Assembly: GCA_003242085.1 (NCBI GenBank)
Contig: QBML01000024.1
Span: 19,546 to 83,545, forward strand
Reading direction: 5' to 3'
Origin: Pseudanabaena frigida
GTDB taxonomy: Bacteria > Cyanobacteriota > Cyanobacteriia > Pseudanabaenales > Pseudanabaenaceae
DNA: 64,000 bases
Shown here: positions 45,401-51,659 of the stretch, piece by piece
Numbering within the stretch: position 1 is the stretch's first letter
Layout: each line of letters starts with the position of its first letter
Program-made: the position numbers and the translations under genes
The notes under the pieces: generated by a model
Databases searched by the model: none
Told to the model about the DNA's origin: nothing
What the model saw: only the letters and a program-made list of their open reading frames with translations

Positions 45401-46372
45401 ATTCTCGATTTAGCCAAAATTGAATCAGGAAAAATCACTTTGGACTATGCATCTAGCTCTGTTGAGCAGCTTAGTCAATCCAGTGTGATGTTTGTCAAAC
45501 AACTGGCTATGCAAAAGAATATCCAACTAGATATTCAAGTATTGACTCCTCTGCCCGAACTAACAATCGATGAACGGCGTATTCGCCAAGTATTAATCAA
45601 TCTCCTGAGCAATGCCGTAAAATTTACGCCAGAGGGTGGCAAAATCATCTTGGAAATTTCCCTAAAAGAGGCGATCGCTTCCAGTGAGAATGACATCACG
45701 CATTGGGTCAGATTTGCCTTGATTGATACGGGCATCGGTATTGCCCCCGATGCATTGAAAACTCTATTTCAACCTTTTATCCAAGTGGATAGCGCTCTCA
45801 ATCGTCAATATGATGGCACGGGGTTGGGCTTAGCCTTAGTCAAACGGATTGTCGAGCTTCATGGTGGGCATGTTGAGGCAACTAGCGAAATTGGTGTAGG
45901 TAGTTGCTTTGCGATCGAACTGCCGTACAATGCGGTAGCTTCGCCACTTCCCAAACAATCCTTAAACATCTCCTCTTCATCTATCCCTTTCGTCGAAAAT
46001 ACTGATGATACTGCATTCCCTCCTCTAATTTTAATTGCAGAAGATAACCAAGCGAATATCATTACCATCTCCAGCTACCTCCAAGCCAAGGGATATCGAG
46101 TCATTCTTGCCAAAAATGGACAGGAGGCAGTTGATTTAGTGCAGTCAGCGCATCCTGATTTAGTGCTGATGGATATTCAAATGCCAGAAATGGATGGACT
46201 AGAAGCAATCCAATATATTCGCAACAATCGGTTCACGACCCCAATTATTGCGCTCACCGCCTTAGCGATGACAGGCGATCGCGAGAGATGTATAGAGGCA
46301 GGAGCCAATGACTATCTGAGCAAACCGATCAAACTCAAGCAACTAGCCTCTGTAATTCACCAATTTATATAA
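42455..46372 (+). CDS. Double-CBS-pair GAF-PAS hybrid histidine kinase with possible bilin site
   Basis: I use the ATG at 42455; a GTG at 42449 and an ATG at 42461 are alternatives. About 1305 residues carry two CBS pairs (about 5-150 and 155-295) in place of one. A GAF follows (about 335-500; DRVNIWQFESDW, VIVPIICDDQLWGVMNIS) with C438-H439 in MADCHREM at the bilin-attachment position, then three PAS units, HisKA (H934), HATPase_c and a receiver (D1240). It is the largest of the four related kinases and is separated from the others by 700 nt of hairpin-rich DNA. Confidence 0.85.
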   Translation: MNMEKHTLSELKSAIVRNPLVVTPQSTVMEAIAQMSSVRSQCTANKTATSQLDEMAIEVRSSCVLVMENEKAIGIMTERDVVRLSAEQQALDRLEIREVMTSPAIALKDSAFTDFFAAITLLQQQKIRHLTIVDDRDCLVGIVTHESLRQTSRPIDLMRLRIVSEVMTHDVVCATPDDSMLAIAKLMATHHISSVMIVKVSDHSRESLQIPLGMLTERDIVQFQALGLDLQSWKAEAMMSSPVFAVKSEDSLWLVHQIMEQHFIRRLAVTGQQGELLGLVTQTSLLQALNPIALYNLADDLEKKVLRLEAEKFALLENRNVELEKQVEARTIALKVKAEREKLVSKMALQIRSSLSLQTILNEAVTQVRQLLACDRVNIWQFESDWQASVVAESTDSEFSLVGARVNDTCFKQAMSEIYRQGKIRVVSDIYETEMADCHREMLIRIHTRAKVIVPIICDDQLWGVMNISESQHPRIWDAEEIDLLQDIAVQVAIAIQQATTHQQLLEELIERKKVELSLQKLNLFLEQEVEERTKALRASEANIRAMVEAIPDLLLRVTQDGECLDFINSDHQDQFIKIHENIAEVLPPELLAKQLTVINQAIATGDLQVYEHQFSKHDHLCFEEVRIVPINLNEVLIIVRDITKQKQVEAALHTSETRFRRVFESNVLAMVFANLSCQVIDANDRFLEMMGYSRAEIETNPINLLELTPPKHLQKSLDAIDHLKVHGKIEPWEKVYYHKDGHPIPVIVGVAKLSEHDYVGVMVDISDRKQTEEKLLALSNRLSLALQAGAIGTWEWDLINEIKKWDERMYEIYDLQHLDRPSTHQDWLARLHPDDLEATNLALQAALKGEKEYSTEFRIVLSDNTIRWIYGTALIQRNEEGKIVRITGINQDITERKQAQQILTETNQRLAFSNQELARATRLKDEFLANMSHELRTPLNAILGITEGLQEEVFGLINPQQQKVLLTIERSGNHLLELINDILDLAKIESGKITLDYASSSVEQLSQSSVMFVKQLAMQKNIQLDIQVLTPLPELTIDERRIRQVLINLLSNAVKFTPEGGKIILEISLKEAIASSENDITHWVRFALIDTGIGIAPDALKTLFQPFIQVDSALNRQYDGTGLGLALVKRIVELHGGHVEATSEIGVGSCFAIELPYNAVASPLPKQSLNISSSSIPFVENTDDTAFPPLILIAEDNQANIITISSYLQAKGYRVILAKNGQEAVDLVQSAHPDLVLMDIQMPEMDGLEAIQYIRNNRFTTPIIALTALAMTGDRERCIEAGANDYLSKPIKLKQLASVIHQFI

Positions 46373-46407
46373 CTGATGTTACGTGAATAGAATTCCTGAG
46401 ATCGTAC

Positions 46408-46512
46408 TACAGCGCATTGCGCTCAAACTCAAACCAAGAAAAACCTTGAAAGTGTCGTCTTGTAACACTTTCAAGGTTTTTCTTGTGGTTCGTTCGATCG
46501 GTAATTGCTATA
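46408..46512 (-). repeat. MITE-like palindromic element, copy A
   Basis: Read on the minus strand it runs from TATAGCAATTACCGATCG through AACGAACCACAAGAAAAA, a hairpin (CCTTGAAAGTGT...ACACTTTCAAGG) and GCGCAATGCGCTGTA. The two flanks of the hairpin match copy B at 28782 closely, in the opposite orientation. A 67-codon frame across it is not a gene. Confidence 0.8.
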
Positions 46513-46574
46513 ACAGCACTAACTTACTCAAGCATGGCCATAGAATACGAGAAGCTGTAGCTGGCTATATAGTA

Positions 46575-46605
46575 AATTTATAAAGCTCGATCGGCTTTAT
46601 AAATT
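46575..46605 (+). promoter_or_regulatory. Hairpin immediately before a start codon
   Basis: AATTTATAAAGC (46575-46586) and GCTTTATAAATT (46594-46605) form a perfect 12-bp stem with a 7-nt loop that is itself self-complementary (CGATCG). The stem ends 6 nt before the ATG at 46612, so it would overlap the ribosome-binding region. It may limit translation or bind a dimeric regulator as DNA. Confidence 0.5.
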
Positions 46606-46611
46606 ATAGGT

Positions 46612-47502
46612 ATGACTCAAAAGATTGCATTTCTTGGTTTGGGCGTGATGGGTGGTGCGATGGCCGCCAACTTAGTCAAACGTGGACATTCAGTATTGGG
46701 TTGGAATCGCACCAAAGACCGCCCCACGATCGCCGCTTTTACCAGTGCAGGCGGCACGCTCGTCGAGACCTTAGAAGATGCAGTCAAAGATGCTGATGTG
46801 GTGTTTTCTTGCTTAGGTGATGTCCCCGACGTCACAGAAGTACTCATCGGCGACAAAGCAGCAATGCACTTTGCCAAAGCAAATACCTTATTTATTGATA
46901 CCAGCACGATCGGCAGTGATGCCGCGAAGACAATTGGTAATGCTTTAATCCATGATGGTTTGCGATTTATGGATGCACCCGTTTCAGGGGGTGATGTGGG
47001 TGCACGCAATGGCACTCTAACTTTTATGGTCGGTGGCAATCCTGACGATCTGCAAGAATGTCTGCCATTGTTTGAGGCGATGGGCAGTAATATTAAATAT
47101 TGTGGGGTGATCGGCAGTGGTCAAGCGGTAAAGCTTTGCAATCAAACTCTCGTTTCCATCTATATGATGGCACTTTGCGAAACGATGCAAATGGCAGAGA
47201 AGATGGGCATTGACCCGCAATTAGTTGTTGATGTATGCGGTAGTGGTGCGGCTGGCTCATGGGCATTAAATAATCTCGGCATGAAAGTGGCTACGGGCGA
47301 CTATCAAGCAGGATTTGCGATTAAACATATGCTTAAGGACTTGCGCCTCGTACGAGAAATTAGCGATCGCCAGAATTTAGATTTTCCTGTGGATTTACCA
47401 GCGATCGCCTTAGCGATGCAAAATTTCCAAAAAGTGAGCCAACTCGATGATGGGCAAGGTGCAGAGCAAGGTACACAAGCAATGATTCGCGCTTATAAAT
47501 AA
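46612..47502 (+). CDS. NAD(P)-dependent beta-hydroxyacid dehydrogenase
   Basis: This 296-residue enzyme belongs to the 3-hydroxyisobutyrate / tartronate-semialdehyde / glyoxylate reductase family. It shows the Rossmann motif FLGLGVMGGAMAANLVKRGH, the substrate block FMDAPVSGGDVGARNGTL, catalytic Lys in GQAVKLCNQ, and GFAIKHMLKDLRL. In cyanobacteria such enzymes can reduce glyoxylate or succinic semialdehyde; I cannot choose the substrate. The stop codon lies within the base of its terminator. Confidence 0.88.
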   Translation: MTQKIAFLGLGVMGGAMAANLVKRGHSVLGWNRTKDRPTIAAFTSAGGTLVETLEDAVKDADVVFSCLGDVPDVTEVLIGDKAAMHFAKANTLFIDTSTIGSDAAKTIGNALIHDGLRFMDAPVSGGDVGARNGTLTFMVGGNPDDLQECLPLFEAMGSNIKYCGVIGSGQAVKLCNQTLVSIYMMALCETMQMAEKMGIDPQLVVDVCGSGAAGSWALNNLGMKVATGDYQAGFAIKHMLKDLRLVREISDRQNLDFPVDLPAIALAMQNFQKVSQLDDGQGAEQGTQAMIRAYK

Positions 47503-47531
47503 GCAAAGTTCGCTATGCGAACTTTGCTTAT
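47499..47531 (+). terminator. Intrinsic terminator overlapping a stop codon
   Basis: ATAAGCAAAGTTCGC and GCGAACTTTGCTTAT form a 15-bp stem with a TAT loop, followed by TTTT. The left arm contains the TAA of the dehydrogenase. Confidence 0.88.
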
Positions 47532-47637
47532 TTTGGGATAAATCTTAAATTGTTAAAAATCTTGCAAACTCTAGCAAGTATGCTTTGATACAATGCGAAG
47601 CTAATCCCATAAAGATGCCTCCGCTCCTCCAGAAAAA

Positions 47638-48807
47638 ATGCAACTGGCAAAACGACTTCGTAATATTCAGCCTTCCTTAACTCTAGCGATCGACGCAAAA
47701 GCTAAGGCTATGAAGGCTAGTGGAATTGATATTTGTAGCTTTAGTGCTGGTGAACCAGACTTTGATACACCCGACCATATCAAGGCTGCTGCTAAACTTG
47801 CACTCGACCAAGGCAAGACTCGCTATACTGCCGCCGCAGGTATAATCGAACTCAAACAAGCGATCGCCGCCAAACTCCTGCGCGACAATCAAGTAACCTA
47901 CAAGCCCGAACAAATTATTGTCACTAACGGTGGGAAGCACTCGCTGTACAACCTGATGATGGCAATCCTTGATGAGGGAGATGAAGTAATTATTCCTGTA
48001 CCATTTTGGGTGAGCTATCCCGAAATGGCAAAACTTGCCGAGGCGACACCAGTATTTGTGGTTACCACCGAAGAGAATAGCTACAAAATTACACCCGAAC
48101 AATTAGAAGCATCAATTACACCAAAAACAAAACTATTTGTTCTCAATTCACCTTCTAATCCCTCAGGTATGGTGTACTCGCCTGCGGAAATTAAGGCACT
48201 AGCGGAAGTCCTAGACCGACATCCCCATGTTTACACTGTCTCTGATGAGATTTACGAAAAGATTATTTACGATGGTGCGACTCACCTCAGCATCGCGGCG
48301 GTAAGTCAGTCTATGTACGATCGCACTTTGATCAGTAGCGGTTTTGCAAAGGCTTACTCGATGACAGGTTGGCGGGTTGGTTATTTGGCTGGCGCACCCG
48401 AAATTATCAAAGCTGCCACTTTAATTCAAAGCCATAGCACCTCGAATATTTGTACCTTTGCTCAATATGGTGCCGTTACAGCACTCAATGATTCGCAAGA
48501 CTGCGTAGAAGTGATGCGGAAAGCCTTCGCCGAACGTCGCGACGTGATGTATGACCTGTTAACTTCCATTCCAGGGTTTACTTGTCCCAAACCCGATGGT
48601 GCTTTCTATCTATTACCTAGCATCAAGGCTTTCGGAATTACTTCTCTGGAATTTTGTGACAAATTGTTAGAGGATCAGAAGGTTGCGCTGATTCCAGGGA
48701 TTGCCTTCGGCTTAGATAATTGCATTCGTCTTTCCTACGCTACTGATTTAGAAACGATTCGCGAAGGTTGCGATCGCATTCGTAAATTTGCTGAAAAGCA
48801 TTTTTAA
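47638..48807 (+). CDS. aspC: Aspartate aminotransferase (class I, subgroup 1b type)
   Basis: This PLP enzyme interconverts aspartate and 2-oxoglutarate with oxaloacetate and glutamate. The 389 residues show [44 protein letters not shown], and the PLP lysine K238 in [16 protein letters not shown]. Some members of this subgroup also use prephenate; that cannot be settled here. It is preceded by a 135-nt spacer and followed by a strong terminator. Confidence 0.93.
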   Translation: MQLAKRLRNIQPSLTLAIDAKAKAMKASGIDICSFSAGEPDFDTPDHIKAAAKLALDQGKTRYTAAAGIIELKQAIAAKLLRDNQVTYKPEQIIVTNGGKHSLYNLMMAILDEGDEVIIPVPFWVSYPEMAKLAEATPVFVVTTEENSYKITPEQLEASITPKTKLFVLNSPSNPSGMVYSPAEIKALAEVLDRHPHVYTVSDEIYEKIIYDGATHLSIAAVSQSMYDRTLISSGFAKAYSMTGWRVGYLAGAPEIIKAATLIQSHSTSNICTFAQYGAVTALNDSQDCVEVMRKAFAERRDVMYDLLTSIPGFTCPKPDGAFYLLPSIKAFGITSLEFCDKLLEDQKVALIPGIAFGLDNCIRLSYATDLETIREGCDRIRKFAEKHF

Positions 48808-48815
48808 GATAAAAC

Positions 48816-48852
48816 AAAAATAAAGGCGGCACATTGTGCCGCCTTTATTTTT
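48816..48852 (+). terminator. Intrinsic terminator after aspC
   Basis: A 17-bp stem (AAAAATAAAGGCGGCAC with its complement) has an ATT loop, and the right arm ends in a T-run. The downstream gene starts only 14 nt later, so an apparent TTG start at 48834 inside the hairpin can be dismissed. Confidence 0.9.
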
Positions 48853-48866
48853 ATAAAGCAATTGAT

Positions 48867-49619
48867 ATGAAAAGAATGTATTTCGCTATTTCGATTCTGG
48901 TAATTCTGTTATGTGGATCTTTAGGACTAAATATTTGGTTGTATAACATTAGTTACAGGCAATATATCAAAACTGAATCTCTCCGTTTCGATCCCTACGA
49001 ATTGAACAATTATCCTGAAAGTCCCGATATATTCAAAAAAGATCGCCTTAAATCCTTAGTTGTTTTCTTTGGTGATTCTCGTGCAGCCGCTTGGCCTGAG
49101 ATCGCTGATATATCCTATGACTTTGCCAATCGGGGTATTAACGGTCAAACTACTAATCAAGTACTACAAAGATTGCCTGCTCATGTGGCAACACTATCAC
49201 CCAAAGTAGTGGTTATCCAAGTTGGTGTAAACGATCTCAAAAATATTGTGATATTTCCCGATCGAGCACAAAGTATAGTTGCTAACTGCAAACAAAACAT
49301 TCAACAGATTGTAGAAAAGTTAACTCAAGAACTGCAGACAACAGTTGTGATCACAACTATTTTCCCCGCAGGAGAATTGTCGCTACTAAGACGTTTATAT
49401 TGGACAACAGAAATTGATCGCTCAATTATTGAAGTTAATCAATTTATTAAATCTCTCAAAAGCGATCGCATTATTATTCTTGATGCAGCGACAATTTTGG
49501 CAGATGAACGTGGTGTTACGCGATCGGAATACAGTCAAGATCACCTACATCTAAATGCAATTGGTTATACAAAGCTTAACAATGAGCTGGAACAGATTCT
49601 TAAGTCGCTAGTCCGTTAA
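48867..49619 (+). CDS. Membrane-anchored SGNH/GDSL-family hydrolase
   Basis: I take the ATG at 48867 (MKRMYFAIS), which gives a clean N-terminal membrane anchor (ISILVILLCGSLGLNIWLY). The 250-residue protein has the SGNH blocks: Ser in VVFFGDSRAAAW, Gly in NRGINGQTTNQV, Asn in VIQVGVNDLK, and Asp/His in QDHLHLNAIGY. It should be an esterase or acyltransferase outside the membrane. The next gene, 45 nt away, is an acyltransferase-3 protein. SGNH and acyltransferase-3 partners commonly O-acetylate surface polysaccharides, so they may act together. Confidence 0.85.
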   Translation: MKRMYFAISILVILLCGSLGLNIWLYNISYRQYIKTESLRFDPYELNNYPESPDIFKKDRLKSLVVFFGDSRAAAWPEIADISYDFANRGINGQTTNQVLQRLPAHVATLSPKVVVIQVGVNDLKNIVIFPDRAQSIVANCKQNIQQIVEKLTQELQTTVVITTIFPAGELSLLRRLYWTTEIDRSIIEVNQFIKSLKSDRIIILDAATILADERGVTRSEYSQDHLHLNAIGYTKLNNELEQILKSLVR

Positions 49620-49664
49620 GATGAGATAGTTAGTGTGAATTGCTAAGCACTTTAAATATCACCC

Positions 49665-50942
49665 ATGACCCAATCAAAACCATCAACATCGCGTCTAGAA
49701 TGGCTGGATATGTTACGAGCAATCTGTGCGATCGAGATTGCAGGACACCATTGGCTGAGAGCCTGTATGCATGTCAATGTATTTTCTAATACTAATTTAC
49801 CTGAAATGTTTCGTAACTTTTTATGGAGCTACAAAAACAACAATGCGGGACAAGAATTAATCAATACATTTCCGAGTTATTTGATTTTAGATGGTCAAAA
49901 TACAATTGCTGCTTTCCTCACTAACTTCATGGGTTTTTTAGTGGGATTTGGTTGGGAAGCATTACATGTTTTTATTTTAATGAGTGGATTTTCTCTCAGT
50001 CTCAGATTGGCAGAATATCCTAGTAATCCAATTGATTATTGGTCTAATTGGTATAAGAAACGCCTAAAACGAATTATCTTCCCTTATTATTTCGTAGCCT
50101 TTATTCTATTTGCAGGATTTTTGTGTGTTTACATAGTTGTTAACTCCATTAATTTTCCTTTGTTTGCTCCAGTTAAAATGCAACTACAAGAAAAGATCGG
50201 TCGGAGTTGGCTAGAGATTTTAGTAGGACATGTATTTTTGGTCGATCCTTGGGCTTCAGGATGGTCAACTACTTATATATCTTCAGCTTGGTGGTTTATC
50301 CTACCGCTTCTTGTTGCTTATATTGCCTTTCCAATTTATTTCAAAGTCTTGACAAAGTATGGTGGCAAAATTTTACTTGCAACTACTTTTTTGATTTCTG
50401 CTAGCACTTATTTACTTGCTCCAAATATTTCACTCAGTGAAAATCGATGGCACTATATTATTTTATTTGAAAGTTTTAATTTTACGCTTGGAATCTTTTT
50501 AGGACACTATTACACAATTACTCAAGACAAAGAACGTCTACAAAATCTTCTATTTCACCCAATCACAACATTTGTAGGGGTTGTCTTAGTTCTGGTGGGC
50601 AATCTTATGAATTGGTTTACGATTACATATCCGTTTAGTAGTCTGTTTTTTACATTTGGATTGTTTATTGTTGGTGCAAAACTTTCTAGATATTTACTGG
50701 CAGTACCAGTTATCCAAAAGCTCAAAAATGTTGATTCCTATACTTTCTATCTAATTCATCAACTAATTGCTTATTTATTTGCGCTAGTTTTGAATTATGT
50801 TTTGCGTGGATATACACCATTCTTTGGTGGCATTTTGTATATCCTCACAGTGATTTTGGCTACTTCTATATTTGCTAAACTCTATGGCAAAGCCGAAAAG
50901 CTAGTTACTTTACGCTTACAAAGAAGTCAAACCAATGGCTAA
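49665..50942 (+). CDS. Acyltransferase-3 family integral membrane protein
   Basis: The 425-residue protein has about ten hydrophobic segments and begins RLEWLDMLRAICAIEIAGHHW, the family start with the conserved Arg and the catalytic-site His. It should move acetyl or another acyl group across the membrane onto a sugar polymer or lipid. Its closeness to the SGNH hydrolase supports O-acetylation of an extracellular polysaccharide. Base composition is AT-rich against its downstream neighbours. It overlaps the next gene by 8 nt. Confidence 0.85.
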   Translation: MTQSKPSTSRLEWLDMLRAICAIEIAGHHWLRACMHVNVFSNTNLPEMFRNFLWSYKNNNAGQELINTFPSYLILDGQNTIAAFLTNFMGFLVGFGWEALHVFILMSGFSLSLRLAEYPSNPIDYWSNWYKKRLKRIIFPYYFVAFILFAGFLCVYIVVNSINFPLFAPVKMQLQEKIGRSWLEILVGHVFLVDPWASGWSTTYISSAWWFILPLLVAYIAFPIYFKVLTKYGGKILLATTFLISASTYLLAPNISLSENRWHYIILFESFNFTLGIFLGHYYTITQDKERLQNLLFHPITTFVGVVLVLVGNLMNWFTITYPFSSLFFTFGLFIVGAKLSRYLLAVPVIQKLKNVDSYTFYLIHQLIAYLFALVLNYVLRGYTPFFGGILYILTVILATSIFAKLYGKAEKLVTLRLQRSQTNG

Positions 50943-51483
50943 ATTTTACGATCGCATTACTCCAGAATTACAAACATTCATCGAAGCGCAACATATTTTC
51001 TTTGTGGCGAGCGCTCCCAATGATGGGCGCGTGAATTTATCCCCTAAGGGAATGGATGCTTTGCGCGTGATTAACGAGTCCGAAATTGCCTATCTCGATC
51101 TCACAGGAAGCGGCAACGAAACCGCCGCGCATCTGCTCGAAAATAGCCGAATTACGGTTATGCTATGCAGCTTTACCGAAAAGCCACTCATTCTGCGCCT
51201 CTACGGACAAGGTGAGCCAATTCGCCCCAGAGATGCGGCATGGCAAGAATATTTATCTCTGTTCCCTGCGATCGCTGGTACTCGCCAAATCGTGCGTGTC
51301 AAGGTGGAATCAGTGCAAACATCCTGTGGCTTTGCTGTGCCTTTTTATGAGTTTTCAGGCGATCGGCAAGTTTTAAAGGAATGGGCGGAGAAGAAAGGCG
51401 AGGAAGGTGTGTATGAATATTGGGAAAAGAATAATCAACTCAGTATTGATGGCTTACCTACGAGACTCTTAGACCCGAAATAG
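50935..51483 (+). CDS. Pyridoxamine 5'-phosphate oxidase-like flavoprotein
   Basis: This 182-residue split-barrel protein has FFVASAPNDGRVNLSPKG, YLDLTGSGNETAAHLLEN and MLCSFTEKPLILRLYG, the pattern of PNPOx-related proteins that bind FMN or F420-like cofactors. Genuine pyridoxamine oxidase signatures are not evident, so the substrate is unknown. Its first codons overlap the acyltransferase gene, and the stop codon is inside a terminator stem. Confidence 0.82.
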   Translation: MAKFYDRITPELQTFIEAQHIFFVASAPNDGRVNLSPKGMDALRVINESEIAYLDLTGSGNETAAHLLENSRITVMLCSFTEKPLILRLYGQGEPIRPRDAAWQEYLSLFPAIAGTRQIVRVKVESVQTSCGFAVPFYEFSGDRQVLKEWAEKKGEEGVYEYWEKNNQLSIDGLPTRLLDPK

Positions 51484-51513
51484 TAAAGGCGGCGCTCAGC
51501 GCCGCCTTTACTA
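51481..51513 (+). terminator. Intrinsic terminator overlapping a stop codon
   Basis: TAGTAAAGGCGGCGC and GCGCCGCCTTTACTA form a perfect 15-bp stem with a TCA loop. The first three bases are the stop of the PNPOx-like gene. Confidence 0.85.
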
Positions 51514-51599
51514 TTTGGTGATTGTGATACATCTTAAAGCACGATCTTGGTGCGGCCAAAAATCTACTAATAGTGCAATAAATATATTTTGTTAAACTT

Positions 51600-51628
51600 T
51601 TGACACTAAATGTGAGTTAAGGTATTAT
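51600..51628 (+). promoter_or_regulatory. Sigma-70-type promoter of nrdJ
   Basis: TTGACA (51600-51605), a 17-nt spacer and TATTAT (51623-51628) match the consensus in sequence and spacing. The start codon is 31 nt downstream, so the leader is short and has no room for a cobalamin riboswitch. Confidence 0.75.
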
Positions 51629-51659
51629 CCTGACTCAACGTTAAAACAAAAGCATTTTT

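Noticed and set aside
46383..46583. 67-codon frame after the fourth kinase
   Set aside because: It lies on the palindromic element; the translation mirrors the hairpin and resembles no protein.
48834..48866. Upstream TTG start for the SGNH hydrolase
   Set aside because: It falls inside the aspC terminator hairpin and adds residues before an obvious membrane-anchor start at 48867.
51484..51659. Cobalamin riboswitch before the B12-dependent reductase
   Set aside because: A consensus promoter sits 31 nt before the start codon, leaving no room, and no B12-box is visible upstream.
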